DNA from: JAFGBI01 sp964454025
GTDB lineage: Bacteria > Myxococcota_A > Polyangia > Polyangiales > Polyangiaceae
Direction of reading: 5' to 3'
NCBI GenBank assembly: GCA_964454025.1
Contig: CAYVRP010000006.1
Span: forward strand, 52,862-116,861
Length of the DNA: 64,000 nt
The notes beneath the pieces were generated by a model. That model had not been told where the DNA came from and did not search any database. It worked only from the letters and a program-made list of their open reading frames with translations. Numbering within the stretch: the first letter of the stretch is position 1; the number at the start of each line of letters is the position of its first letter. Positions 17,170-25,432 of this stretch are shown piece after piece. Position numbers and translations under genes: made by a program.

Positions 17170-18530
17170 GGCGGTGCGGGGCGGCAGCGCCGCGCGGGGT
17201 AGGGGCCAACGAGGATCTGGTAGCCGAGGCTCAGCGCGAGATCGGACCCGCCGGTGGGGTTCTCGGGCAGGGCCTCGACCGGGGGCAGCGAGGCCCCCGG
17301 CCGCGGTGGCGCGGGCGCCTCTCCCCCGCCGGGCTCCGCGGGCTCGCCGTGGGGAGCCCGCGGTGAGCCCGCGGAGCCCTCGGGCGGGAGGTGGCGATCG
17401 AGATCGCGCTCCCGCACGACCGGCGCGGGTGGTCGGGGATCGAAGCGCCCCTCCACTCGGATCGTCGGCTCCACGCCCTGTGCCTGGATCGAGCGGCCGC
17501 TCGGCGTGTAGTAGCGCATCGTCGTGAGGCGGAGCCCGTCGCCGCGCGGGAGATCGAGGATCGACTGGACCGAGCCCTTACCGAACGTTCGCGCGCCGAC
17601 GACGATGGCCCGGTGGTGATCCTGCAGCGCCCCGGCCAGCAGCTCGGCCGCGCTCGCGGTGTACTCGTTCACGAGCACGACGACCGGACCGCGCCGGAGC
17701 GCGCCGTACGGGGTCGCCTGGACCGAGTCCACCATGCGGCCGCGGCGGCGCACGGAGAAGATGGTCCCGGTGACGAGCAGCTCGTCGGCCACGGCGCTCG
17801 CCTCGTCCACGAGCCCGCCGGGGTTGTTGCGCAGGTCGATCAGGATCCCGACCAGCGGCCCCTCCCGCCGGAGGTCCCCGAGCGCGCGCAGCAGCTCGGT
17901 GTGGGTCCCCGTCTGGAACTGCTTGATGCGGAGGTAGCCGACGCCGCCGGCGAGCCGGCGCGCGGCGACGCTGGGGACCCGTACGACCTCGCGCACCAGC
18001 GTGAACACGAGCACCCCGGAGACGCCCTCGCGGGCCACCGTGAGCCGGACCGGAGTCCCCGGGCGACCGCGCATCCGAGCGACGATCGCCGCCGGCGCGA
18101 GGGTGGTCAGGCTCTCGCCGTCCACGGCGAGGATGCGATCGCCGGGGAGGACCCCCGCGCGAGCGGCCGGCGCGCCCTCGATCGGAGCGAGGACGACCAC
18201 GCCTTCGTCCTGGAAGTCCACCTCCACGCCGATCCCGGCGAAGCGACCCTCCGTTTCCTCCTGGAAGCGCGCTTTTTCCTCGGCGGGCAGGTACTCCGAG
18301 TGGGGATCGAGCTCGGCGACCAGGCCCCGGATGGCCCCCGTGATCAGGCGCTCCGCGTCCACGGGTTCGACGTACTCGTCCTCCACCAGCGCCAGCACCC
18401 GGGCCATCTGATCGACCGCTCGATAGGGGCTCTCGGCCGCCGTGTCGGCGTGGGCGCGGGGGGCGAGGAGTGCCGCCGCCAGGGTCGCGCCGAGCCAGCC
18501 CCGGACCCGGCCGCGTGGTCCCGTCCCCAC
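17070..18530 (-). CDS. S41 family C-terminal processing peptidase (CtpA-like), exported
   Basis: Periplasmic serine protease of 486 aa. A signal peptide (RGWLGATLAAALLAPRAHA) precedes an N-terminal helical region (YRAVDQMARVLALVEDEYVEPVD), a PDZ domain (about 105-190, FAGIGVEVDFQDEGVVVLAPIEGAPA... GDRILAVDG) and the S41 catalytic core with IDLRNNPGGLVDEA, nucleophile region NEYTASAAELLAGAL and the general base Lys in GARTFGKGSVQ. The Pro/Glu-rich tail is poorly conserved and overlaps the glycosyltransferase gene. GTG 18530 is chosen because it starts the signal peptide; GTG 18641 is a real alternative, since TAGGCT (18649-18654, minus) ends 7 nt before it, but it would add a 37-residue basic leader. 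Likely role: cleaving C-terminal tails of envelope proteins. Confidence 0.9.
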   Translation of the reverse strand: MGTGPRGRVRGWLGATLAAALLAPRAHADTAAESPYRAVDQMARVLALVEDEYVEPVDAERLITGAIRGLVAELDPHSEYLPAEEKARFQEETEGRFAGIGVEVDFQDEGVVVLAPIEGAPAARAGVLPGDRILAVDGESLTTLAPAAIVARMRGRPGTPVRLTVAREGVSGVLVFTLVREVVRVPSVAARRLAGGVGYLRIKQFQTGTHTELLRALGDLRREGPLVGILIDLRNNPGGLVDEASAVADELLVTGTIFSVRRRGRMVDSVQATPYGALRRGPVVVLVNEYTASAAELLAGALQDHHRAIVVGARTFGKGSVQSILDLPRGDGLRLTTMRYYTPSGRSIQAQGVEPTIRVEGRFDPRPPAPVVRERDLDRHLPPEGSAGSPRAPHGEPAEPGGGEAPAPPRPGASLPPVEALPENPTGGSDLALSLGYQILVGPYPARRCRPAPPQRHTKRGIRAVLGGARRGSSPISSADTASTPG

Positions 18531-18758
18531 GGGACCGGGAGGCCTCGTCCGGCGGGTGCGCTGGTCCCGCTCGGAGTGCCGGCGCCGCGCCGGGGCGCCA
18601 CGGTCGGGCCAGGAAGGTGGGGGAAGGTCGCGCGGCGCCACCGGCGGGAGCCTAGCCGGTATCCGCCGTTGCTTCACGCGCCCGCGAATGGTACTTAGGT
18701 GGCCCAAGGTAGGAGCATCGCCTCCGCACATCACCTCCGCACAAGGACACTGGCGCCG

Positions 18759-18968
18759 GTGGCTGAAAGCGAAACCAACAAGGGCAGCGACAAGCGCAAG
18801 CAGAGCCTCTACTTCCCGGAGGCGATGCTGCAAGAGATCAAGGACGAAGCGGCGCGGCTCGACCGCTCCCTCTCCTGGGTCGTTCAGCGCGCGTGGAAGA
18901 TGGCGCGTCTGGACATCAAGAAGATCCCCAGCGTCAACGACGTGGAGGACGACACCGAGGCGGGCTGA
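18759..18968 (+). CDS. TIGR04563 family small protein
   Basis: A 69-residue protein with the run KRKQSLYFPEAMLQEIKDEA followed by RLDRSLSWVVQRAWKMA, the hallmark of the TIGR04563 family known to me from myxobacteria. The shape (short strand, two helices) resembles a ribbon-helix-helix DNA-binding fold, but function is not established. The GTG at 18759 is preferred over the ATG at 18699: an AAGGA lies 11 nt upstream and the residues before it are not protein-like. It is divergent from the S41 protease gene. A useful taxonomic marker. Confidence 0.85.
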   Translation: MAESETNKGSDKRKQSLYFPEAMLQEIKDEAARLDRSLSWVVQRAWKMARLDIKKIPSVNDVEDDTEAG

Positions 18969-19143
18969 CGCGCGGCTCACGGGGGCCCCGGCAGCCGCGG
19001 CCACCCCGGCGTGCGGCCGAGACGCCTGAGATCGTGGGGTCATTCTGGCGGTAGCCGGGGGGGCGTGGTTTCGAGCCGAGGCGCCGCTGGGGCGCGAACG
19101 CCGTGGCCGGTGGCATTCGGGCCCCCGCGTGGGGTTCCTTCTC

Positions 19144-19152
19144 TGCTAGAAT
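19144..19152 (+). promoter_or_regulatory. Candidate extended -10 promoter TGCTAGAAT
   Basis: TGCTAGAAT in very GC-rich surroundings, the hexamer ending 9 nt before the GTG at 19162. It is the best match in the window to an extended -10 element; no -35 box is visible. Predicts an mRNA that starts at the initiation codon. Confidence 0.45.
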
Positions 19153-19161
19153 GAGAGGCGC

Positions 19162-19911
19162 GTGTCCGAGCCGTCACGGTGCGGCGGCGAGCGAAGCCAC
19201 GTGGAAGAACGCCTCGACAGTGCGCTGATGGCCAGGCTCCTCGGGCTGCTCGCGCACGACCTCAGGAACCCGCTCTCCGCGCTGCAGAGCAACGTCAATT
19301 TCATCGGCGGCGCCGCGTTCGGCGCGGATCCGGAGATCCGTGAGGCCGTCGCCGACGCGGTCGTCTCCTGCGAGGCCCTCGGCCATGTCATCGAGAACAT
19401 GGAGATCCTGGGCCAGGGGCTGACCCGCGCGCCGGTCCGGTTGCTCGAGCCCGTGGCCCTCCTCCCGATCGTGGAGGAGGGCGTGGCGACGCACCGCGAA
19501 CTGGCCAGCAGCCATGGCGCCCGCCTCGAGCTCGCGCCGTCACGACTGGACCACAGCCTGCAGGTCATGACCCACCGGGACCTGCTGAGTCGGGCGCTCG
19601 GCAACCTGATCCGGAACGCCATCCAGTACGCATCGAGCGGAACCGTCACCGTCACCATCGAGCGCGAGGTCCGGCACGCCCGGGTCATCGTGGCGGATCC
19701 CGGGCCTCGGCTCGACCCCGCGCTTGCCGAGGTGGCCTTCCAGGTGCAGGGACAGCTCGAGGTGAAGTCCAACGCGAGGGGGCGCTACGGCCGCGGGCTG
19801 GGCCTTTACTGCGCGCGGACGGCCGCGACCATGGCGGGCGCGACGGTGGCACCCGTCGATCCACCCGCCGGCGCGTCGCACGCCATGGCGCTCTCCGTGG
19901 CGCTGCGTTGA
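19162..19911 (+). CDS. Small soluble histidine kinase
   Basis: Compact sensor kinase of 249 aa with only the transmitter: a HisKA dimerisation helix with phospho-acceptor His32 in LLAHDLRNPLSAL, then a HATPase domain with the N box (NLIRNAIQYA), a G1-like DPGPRLD and the G2 lid (GRYGRGLGLYCARTA). No input domain or membrane segment is present, so it must sense through partners or act in a phosphorelay. No response regulator gene is adjacent. There is no Shine-Dalgarno; the GTG start follows a -10-like element, which fits a leaderless mRNA. Related to the orphan kinases common in Myxococcota (inference). Confidence 0.88.
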   Translation: MSEPSRCGGERSHVEERLDSALMARLLGLLAHDLRNPLSALQSNVNFIGGAAFGADPEIREAVADAVVSCEALGHVIENMEILGQGLTRAPVRLLEPVALLPIVEEGVATHRELASSHGARLELAPSRLDHSLQVMTHRDLLSRALGNLIRNAIQYASSGTVTVTIEREVRHARVIVADPGPRLDPALAEVAFQVQGQLEVKSNARGRYGRGLGLYCARTAATMAGATVAPVDPPAGASHAMALSVALR

Positions 19912-19942
19912 TGCACCGGGGGCCACGCGAGCTCGCTCGGTT

Positions 19943-21160
19943 CTAGGGCTGCAGGATCGCGACCGTCTCCGGCTCTCGGAACAGGAGCTTGCCGGTTTCT
20001 CCCAGGCAACCCCAGCAGGTGCTGAAGTGGAGGCGCGGTCGGATGCTGTTGCTGTAGGCGAAGGCGACGGGCCCTGGCTCACGCTTCATCGCGAAGCTCG
20101 CCGCCAGGGCGTATTCGTCCGGCCCGACCACGTGGTAGGCCACGACGAACGAGACGTCGGCGCCCGAGCGTGCCGTGACGAGGAGGAATTCCACCCCGGG
20201 TGCCGGGTTCCAGCGCAGCGGCGCGACCGTGAACGAGAAGCCCTTCTCGTCTCCCGGGCCTCGGCTGACGACGGTGCGCGCTGCATCGGGCTCACGGAAC
20301 AGCTTGACGTCGCGGGCGAGCCAGGCAGTCCGGGGGTCGTCTGCGAGCAGGCGTTCGAGGCGGGCGGCGTCCAGCTTGTGCTTGGTGAAGGTGACGCCGA
20401 GGGCGGGCTCCCGGACCCGGGCGGCGTTCGGGGCGCCCCGGCAGCAGCGGAACCCCAGATCGTCGCTCTGGCTGTCGGGTGCGACGCTCTCTCGCCGCGC
20501 GCACCGGTGCTGGTCGGGGGGGGCCGCGGGGGGCGCGCCCCGGACGGCCGCGCGTCGTGGCCGCGCGTCGTCGGCGGGGAGGACGTCGCTCGCCGTCCAC
20601 TCGCGAAGCGTGGAAAGCCCGAGCACCTCGAACGCCGACGCGCAGCGCAGTGGGTCATTGCCGCACGACGGATCCCAGGCGGCGCCGGTCACGTACTCGT
20701 CGTTCGCGGGGCCCTTGCAGGCCCGCTCCCACTCGAGCTCGGTGCAGAGGCGGGCACCGCGCTCCGCGCAGCGGCGCTCGGCCTCGATCCGGGTGACTCC
20801 GCGGAGCGGCGGCGCTCCCGGGTCGTTGGGAAACGGCAGCCGGTCCATCCGGAAGCTCCCGAGCTCCACCTCGTAGGTTCGCGGCTCGAGGTCGGGTCTG
20901 CGGCCCGGAGTGCCCGGGCGGCTGCCGGCCAGGAGCTTGCCCCCGGGAATGTCGCTCAGCTCCTGCTTCAGTGGTGCCTGTGCCGGCGTTCGGACCGAGG
21001 GCGGCGCGGCGGGGCGGGTCGGCGCTGACGACGAGGGTGCCCCCCCCGTCGCTGGCGCGCGCGCGCACCCCGCGAGCCCGATGGCGAGCAGGAGCTCGGC
21101 GCTGGCCGCGGCGAGCGAGCGGGGGTCATGGCCGCGTCGCCTGCTTCTCGCGCTCGGCAT
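19943..21160 (-). CDS. Lipoprotein with SUMF1/FGE-like domain
   Basis: Predicted lipid-anchored protein of 405 aa: signal peptide with lipobox LAGC (AELLLAIGLAGC), a Ser/Pro-rich linker, then a formylglycine-generating-enzyme-like (SUMF1) domain at about residues 85-245 (YEVELGSFRMDRLPFPND, EAERRCAERGARLCTELEWERA, REWTASD, and closing DDLGFRCCR). The remaining 150 residues form a separate beta-rich domain (LRWNPAPGVEFLLVTARSG) that I do not recognise. In this lineage SUMF1 domains often serve as non-catalytic binding modules, so enzymatic activity should not be assumed. The ATG at 21160 starts the signal peptide; the ORF is open 29 codons further upstream. Confidence 0.8.
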   Translation of the reverse strand: MPSARSRRRGHDPRSLAAASAELLLAIGLAGCARAPATGGAPSSSAPTRPAAPPSVRTPAQAPLKQELSDIPGGKLLAGSRPGTPGRRPDLEPRTYEVELGSFRMDRLPFPNDPGAPPLRGVTRIEAERRCAERGARLCTELEWERACKGPANDEYVTGAAWDPSCGNDPLRCASAFEVLGLSTLREWTASDVLPADDARPRRAAVRGAPPAAPPDQHRCARRESVAPDSQSDDLGFRCCRGAPNAARVREPALGVTFTKHKLDAARLERLLADDPRTAWLARDVKLFREPDAARTVVSRGPGDEKGFSFTVAPLRWNPAPGVEFLLVTARSGADVSFVVAYHVVGPDEYALAASFAMKREPGPVAFAYSNSIRPRLHFSTCWGCLGETGKLLFREPETVAILQP

Positions 21161-21170
21161 CGTCGCGAGG

Positions 21171-21176
21171 AAAATA
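21171..21176 (-). promoter_or_regulatory. Candidate promoter (TATTTT -10, TTGCCC -35)
   Basis: Minus-strand TATTTT ends 10 nt before the ATG at 21160. A TTGCCC lies 16 bp further upstream as a possible -35 box. The A/T run stands out strongly in this GC background. Confidence 0.4.
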
Positions 21177-21461
21177 CGCGGTCGGCACCGTCGGGCAAGC
21201 CCCCACCCCTCGGGCTCGCCGTCTCGTGCGCGCGGTCCCCGGCGCACCCCGGCGTGGCGCGGCGAGGCTGCCCCACACCCGCGCCGCGGTCAGTTCGAAT
21301 GCTGCGACAAATCAAGGACCTAGAGCCCCTCGCCGGGTGCCGAGCTGGCGCGAGGCGGCGCTGGCGCCGCACCCGCGCCGAGGGAGGTCACCTTGCCCGC
21401 GGCGCCATCGCCGCTGGCGACCCGAGCGTTGCGCTAGTCGTTCGCCACCCGCCTTGACCGC

Positions 21462-21470
21462 TGCTATCCT
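21462..21470 (+). promoter_or_regulatory. Candidate extended -10 promoter TGCTATCCT
   Basis: TGCTATCCT, hexamer ending 9 nt before the ATG at 21480. Same extended -10 shape and spacing as at 19144 and 1550 (minus). A weak TTGACC just upstream is too close to serve as the matching -35. Confidence 0.35.
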
Positions 21471-21479
21471 GCATGACGG

Positions 21480-21725
21480 ATGGCGCATCCGCTGGCATCG
21501 CACCTGGCACCGCTCATGAGCCGTGACGTCGACGAGCTTCGTCACGAGGTGGCCCAGTGGGTCATCAACGAGCACGATGAGCGGGAGCGGGCACGGTATC
21601 GGCGATTCGGCGCCGAGCTCCGGGCGGTCAAGGCCCGGATCGACGCCCGGGCAGCGCCGCCGAGCGAGGAGGAGCTCGAGATCGCCCTCACCGCGCTGCT
21701 CGTGCTGGTCGGGCGGCGCGCGTGA
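21480..21725 (+). CDS. Small helical hypothetical protein
   Basis: Unrecognised 81-residue protein, mostly charged helix (DVDELRHEVAQWVINEHDE, RARYRRFGAELRAVKARIDA) ending in a short hydrophobic segment (ALTALLVLVGRRA). The residue pattern looks like a real coding sequence. The ATG at 21480 lies 9 nt after a candidate -10; an internal ATG at 21516 (MSRDVDELR) would also give a sensible protein of 69 aa. It precedes the FKBP gene by 115 bp. Confidence 0.5.
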   Translation: MAHPLASHLAPLMSRDVDELRHEVAQWVINEHDERERARYRRFGAELRAVKARIDARAAPPSEEELEIALTALLVLVGRRA

Positions 21726-21840
21726 CCCGGCTCCGCGCCGTCGTCGTTCGGCTCGTGGGGCAGCGGCGGCCGTCGTTGCGCCTCGTTGCCGGGCGTGCCG
21801 TTCGGGACCATGCTCCGGCGCCGCTAGGCCACTCGCGCGA

Positions 21841-22434
21841 ATGCCCATGTCTCGTCGTCGTTCACTGCGCGGCCTGCCTCGCTCGCACCCCGACCGCGGA
21901 GCAAAGGGGCTCGAGGTCGGTCCGGACACCGTCGTCACGCTCGCCTACGCGGTGCGGGACGAGGACGGGGCGCCCGTGGAGGACGTCCCCGCCGAGCCCC
22001 TGTCGGCGGTCTTCGGTCATGGTCAGCTGCTCCCCGCGATCGAGCGGGCTGCGCAGGGGCTGACGGTCGGCGACCGGGTGACCCTGCGCCTCGATCCCGC
22101 TTCGGCCTGGGGCGACTGGGATCCCGGCCGTGTGATCGAGGTGGACCGCGCCGAGGTGCCGGCGGACGCGGCGCCCGGGGACGTCTTCGAGGCCGAGCAC
22201 GAGGGAGGCGCGATCGTCCTGTTGAAGGTGCTCGACGTTCGAGAAGCCACTGTGCTACTCGACACGAACCACCCATTGGCCGGCCAACGGGTGACGATCG
22301 AACTCGAGGTGCGAGGGGTGCGACCAGCGACCGAGGAGGAGCTCGAGCGGGCGGCGGCAGCCGCCCTGGCGACGGAGCGGTCCGACTTCGACGTGGCGCT
22401 CTCGCGCCTGCTCGACCGAGGGGTGCGGTCGTGA
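21841..22434 (+). CDS. SlyD-like FKBP-type peptidyl-prolyl isomerase
   Basis: Prolyl isomerase/chaperone of 197 aa. After a 25-residue basic leader the FKBP fold starts at VTLAYAVRDEDG, with FGHGQLLPAIERAAQGLTVG, then the insert-in-flap chaperone domain (about 95-155, DPASAWGDWDPGRVIEVDR to VREATVLLDTNH) and the return strand PLAGQRVTIELEVRGV and ATEEELERA. This arrangement is the SlyD type, not the simple FKBP. No metal-binding His-rich tail is present, unlike E. coli SlyD. The N-terminus is not a clear signal peptide, so cytoplasmic folding assistance is most likely. ATGs at 21841 and 21847 are both possible. Confidence 0.88.
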   Translation: MPMSRRRSLRGLPRSHPDRGAKGLEVGPDTVVTLAYAVRDEDGAPVEDVPAEPLSAVFGHGQLLPAIERAAQGLTVGDRVTLRLDPASAWGDWDPGRVIEVDRAEVPADAAPGDVFEAEHEGGAIVLLKVLDVREATVLLDTNHPLAGQRVTIELEVRGVRPATEEELERAAAAALATERSDFDVALSRLLDRGVRS

Positions 22435-22581
22435 CCATCGGTTCGGCCCCCGGCCGCCCGGTCCTGCTCGCGCCCCGCGCCTCGGCCCGCCGCGCGGTCT
22501 AGACTGTGGCGCCCCTGCGGCGCCCTCGCCGGCGGCGCCGACCCTGGTGCCGCCCTGCACATCATGGAGGACATCGACGCG

Positions 22582-22950
22582 ATGACGGCCCCCGAGCTCT
22601 TCAAGTACGACGTTCGTGTGCGTGACCGGATGGTTCAGTCGCACCGCCTCACCGAGGACCAGCTCGCGACCTACCTCGAACAGCTCCCAGACCTATCCGA
22701 TCGCTGCGAGACGTTGCTCGCCAGTCAGCCTGCCATCGGCCCTCTGGAGCCCGAGCCACCGGTGCGCGAGGTGCATCGCCCCGTGGCGCCGGTCGCCCCG
22801 GTCGTGCCCATGCCCGTCGCGGCGAGCCCGCTCGCCATCGAGGACGACGAGGACGACGAGGACGACGAGGACGACGAGGACGACGAGGACGACGAGGACG
22901 AAGATGGTTTCGCCGGCCCCGCCGGCCCGGCCGACGGGGATCCGACGTGA
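22582..22950 (+). CDS. Hypothetical protein with acidic Asp/Glu repeat tail
   Basis: A 122-residue protein. The first 50 residues form a small charged helical domain (MTAPELFKYDVRVRDRMV... LTEDQLATYLEQLPDLSDR); a Pro/Val linker follows, then an acidic tail made of EDD repeats ending in DEDEDG. I know the N-terminal pattern only as conserved and uncharacterised next to DUF1844 genes. The start at 22582 is preferred because GGAGG lies 11 nt upstream; ATG 22564 would place that GGAGG inside the gene. The stop overlaps the DUF1844 start by 4 bp (GTGA), so the two are translationally coupled. Confidence 0.75.
   Translation: MTAPELFKYDVRVRDRMVQSHRLTEDQLATYLEQLPDLSDRCETLLASQPAIGPLEPEPPVREVHRPVAPVAPVVPMPVAASPLAIEDDEDDEDDEDDEDDEDDEDEDGFAGPAGPADGDPT
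22840..22899 (+). repeat. Coding 9-bp tandem repeat (GAGGACGAC)n
   Basis: Six full copies of GAGGACGAC (22840-22893) plus a partial copy, encoding the Glu-Asp-Asp tail of the protein at 22582. Copy number is likely to vary between strains because the unit length keeps the frame. Confidence 0.9.
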
Positions 22951-23303
22951 CCTCGGAGGCCGACCCCGGTGGTCGGAGTCCCCCGGACGTCCACGCCGGC
23001 GCTGCCGCTTTCGAGGAGGCCAGGTCACAGCGAGTCGAGGCCGCCGACGAGCTGCCCGAGATCGACTTCTCCACGTTCATCCTCTCGCTCGTTCACTCGG
23101 CGCTCGTCCACCTCGGGGATGCCCCGAACCCCGTCACGGGGCGTCCCGACGTGAGCCTCGCGCTCGCTCGCCAGACCATCGATCTGCTCGCGCTGTTGCA
23201 GGAGAAGACGCGCGGCAACCTCACGGGCGACGAGGAGCGGACGCTCGACGAAGCGCTGTACGACCTCCGGATGCGGTACGTCGAGGTGGCCAAGAACCGA
23301 TGA
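22947..23303 (+). CDS. DUF1844 domain protein
   Basis: A 118-residue soluble protein whose second half matches DUF1844: EIDFSTFILSLVHSALVHLG, then DVSLALARQTIDLLALLQEK and GNLTGDEERTLDEALYDLRM. It starts with GTG overlapping the upstream stop and its own stop overlaps the htrA-like start (ATGA). The three genes should therefore be expressed as one unit. Function is unknown in the family; linkage to an envelope protease suggests a quality-control role (inference). Confidence 0.9.
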   Translation: MTSEADPGGRSPPDVHAGAAAFEEARSQRVEAADELPEIDFSTFILSLVHSALVHLGDAPNPVTGRPDVSLALARQTIDLLALLQEKTRGNLTGDEERTLDEALYDLRMRYVEVAKNR

Positions 23304-24499
23304 GCGGACACCGAGCTCGAGGCTCCGTCTGGCGGCTCGGCGTGGCTTCGCTCGCCGTCGCGCTCGGGTTTGGCGGCGGGGTCGGTTGCCGCGGCTGGTT
23401 CGGCGCCAGACGGTCGGGGGCGGCCGCCTCGGCGAGCGGCTCGGCCGCCGTCGCGGTGCCGATCCTGCCGGTCGTCTCGGTGGTGGTGCCGCCCGCGGAC
23501 GCGCCACGGAGCTTCGCGGATCTCGCCGCGAAGGCCAACCCCGCGGTCGTCTACGTCCAGACGCTGCAGGAGCAGACGAGCCTCCGCGGCCGCCGCCGGG
23601 TGGTCGGGGAGGGCCTGGGCAGTGCGTTCGTCTTCGCCCCGAGCGGCCTCATCCTGACCAACAACCACGTCATCGAGCACGCTACCGAGATCAGCGTGAC
23701 CTTCGAGGGTCACCGCCGCATGCCGGCGACCGTGGTCGGGCGGGATAGCAAGACCGACATCGCGGTGCTCCGTGTCGAGGCCAAGGATCTGCCCTACCTC
23801 CCGCTCGGCGACTCCGACGCGACCCGGGTCGGGGACTGGGTGGTCGCGATCGGCAACCCCTTCGGGCTCTCGCACACGGTGTCGTCGGGCATCGTCTCGG
23901 CCAAGGGGCGGACGCAGCGAGACGTGCAGGGGCTCGGCGATCCGAGCGGCTACTTCAACTTCATCCAGACGGACGCGAGCATCAACCCGGGCAACTCCGG
24001 CGGTCCGCTGCTGGACCTCGCCGGACAGGTGGTCGGCATCAACACCGCCATCCGCGCCCGCGCCAACAGCATCGGGTTCGCTGTCCCCATCAACATGGTC
24101 AAGGAGCTCCTGCCCCAGATCATCGCGGAGGGGCGGGTCAGGCGCTCGGCCATCGGTATCGAGATCCTCGATCTTACCCCCGAGGACGCGACCCGCCTCG
24201 GGCTCGCCGACACGGCCGGCGCGCTGGTGAAGCGAGTGCTCCCCGGCGGGCCGGGTGACCGCGCCGGGTTGCGCGTGGACGACGTGATCGTCGCCTTCAA
24301 CGGCGAACCGGTCGAGGCTCCGCAGCGGCTCCGCTGGCGGGCCAGCCTCGCCGGCATCGGCAAGACGGTTCCGGTGCGGGTGGTGCGCGGCAGGCGGACC
24401 TTCGACCTGAACGTCACCCTGGGGGAGCTTGACCCGGAGGAGGCTGCCAGCCCCGGGTTCGGGGGCGAGCCGGAGGAGGGAACCCCCGGCGAGCCGTGA
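23300..24499 (+). CDS. HtrA/DegP-like trypsin-family protease with one PDZ domain
   Basis: Envelope serine protease of 399 aa. Signal peptide (VWRLGVASLAVALGFGGG, with a possible lipid-modified Cys in VGCRG), a Pro/Val linker, the trypsin-like domain with triad His (LTNNHVIEH), Asp (KTDIAVLRV) and Ser (NPGNSGGPLLD), and one PDZ domain (about 285-375, LGLADTAGALVKRVLPGGPG and VDDVIVAFNG). It has one PDZ where DegP has two, as in DegS or HhoB-like proteins. The start is an ATGA overlap with the DUF1844 gene. Probable role: degrading misfolded envelope proteins or a regulatory cut. Confidence 0.93.
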   Translation: MSGHRARGSVWRLGVASLAVALGFGGGVGCRGWFGARRSGAAASASGSAAVAVPILPVVSVVVPPADAPRSFADLAAKANPAVVYVQTLQEQTSLRGRRRVVGEGLGSAFVFAPSGLILTNNHVIEHATEISVTFEGHRRMPATVVGRDSKTDIAVLRVEAKDLPYLPLGDSDATRVGDWVVAIGNPFGLSHTVSSGIVSAKGRTQRDVQGLGDPSGYFNFIQTDASINPGNSGGPLLDLAGQVVGINTAIRARANSIGFAVPINMVKELLPQIIAEGRVRRSAIGIEILDLTPEDATRLGLADTAGALVKRVLPGGPGDRAGLRVDDVIVAFNGEPVEAPQRLRWRASLAGIGKTVPVRVVRGRRTFDLNVTLGELDPEEAASPGFGGEPEEGTPGEP

Positions 24500-24656
24500 G
24501 GCGTCCTGGCCTCCGGGGTTGGCGCCGGCGGCGGGGACGCGGGGGCCGTCCAGGAGGCGGGGAGGGGGCGAAACCACCCGCGGAAGGCTGGCGACCGTCG
24601 CGACCAGCCTTGGTCGCGGGCCGCATCCCGGGGGGGCAGAGCCCCCTCGTCGAGCG

Positions 24657-24662
24657 TAGAGT
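24657..24662 (+). promoter_or_regulatory. Candidate -10 hexamer TAGAGT of the sigma factor operon
   Basis: TAGAGT ends 8 nt before the ATG at 24671 (5 nt before the GTG at 24668). Same spacing class as other leaderless-type starts here. Confidence 0.35.
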
Positions 24663-24670
24663 ATCGGGTG

Positions 24671-25432
24671 ATGTCCGTCGACGCCCACCGGTCTTCGGGC
24701 CACGCCGCCGCCTTCGCCCGCGGGTCGGGGGCCGGCGCCGAGGGGGCGCATGATCGAAATGTCAGGGGGGTGAATAGCGCCTCCGCGTCGGCGTCCAACC
24801 GGACGAACCGCGAGCACGAGGCGGAGCAGGACCGTGACCTCATCGAACGCGCACGAGACGGCGACCGACGGGCGTTCCGCACGCTGGTGGAGCGCCACCA
24901 GCGGCGCGCCTTCGCCATCGCGCTGGCGCTGGTTCGTGACGAGCACGACGCGCGTGAGGTGGTCCAGGAGGCCTTCCTGCGGGTGCACCGAGGGCTCGAC
25001 ACCTTCCACGGGGGCTCCACCTTCTTCCCCTGGCTCTATCGGATCGTCACCAACCTCGCCATCGACCTCGTGCGCCGGCCGGGGCGCCGGGAGGCGGAGC
25101 TCGACGAGGAACGCCACCGCGCTGACGAGGCGGAGATCCCCTTCTTGGCGCGTATCGACGGGGCCGACCCCATGGACGTGGTTCGCCGCCACGAGCTCGC
25201 GGGGCGGCTCCAGGCCGCGCTCGACGCGCTGCCCCCCTATCACCGCGGTGTCATCCTCATGCGTGAGGTCGAGGGCATGAGCTACGAAGAGATGGCCCAG
25301 GCGACGGGGGTGTCCAAGGGCACCATCATGAGCCGCCTGTACCACGCGCGGCAGAAGCTCCAGCGGGCTCTGTCGGACTGCTATCGGGAGGAGTTGGGGA
25401 CGGCGCCTCCGGGGCCGGGGGAGGGGCCATGA
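24671..25432 (+). CDS. ECF RNA polymerase sigma factor (RpoE-like)
   Basis: Extracytoplasmic-function sigma factor of 253 aa. After a 50-residue low-complexity leader come sigma region 2 (RAFRTLVERHQRRAFAIALA, then EVVQEAFLRVHRGL and FPWLYRIVTNLAIDLVRR) and region 4 (ALPPYHRGVILMREVEGMSY, then TGVSKGTIMSRLYHARQKLQ). An internal GTG at 24770 directly after GGGGGG would remove the leader and is a real alternative start. The stop overlaps the next gene by 4 bp (ATGA), the usual sigma/anti-sigma coupling. Target promoters were not identified. Confidence 0.93.
   Translation: MSVDAHRSSGHAAAFARGSGAGAEGAHDRNVRGVNSASASASNRTNREHEAEQDRDLIERARDGDRRAFRTLVERHQRRAFAIALALVRDEHDAREVVQEAFLRVHRGLDTFHGGSTFFPWLYRIVTNLAIDLVRRPGRREAELDEERHRADEAEIPFLARIDGADPMDVVRRHELAGRLQAALDALPPYHRGVILMREVEGMSYEEMAQATGVSKGTIMSRLYHARQKLQRALSDCYREELGTAPPGPGEGP

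Larger units (their letters stand above)
21161..21479. other. 319-bp divergent intergenic region
   Basis: Separates the minus-strand FGE-like lipoprotein from a small plus-strand gene. It holds the two candidate -10 elements listed here and nothing else that could be identified; short ORFs in it have no coding character. Confidence 0.5.

Noticed and set aside
22840..22899. CRISPR or regulatory repeat array
   Set aside because: The repeats are contiguous 9-bp units without spacers and lie inside a coding frame.
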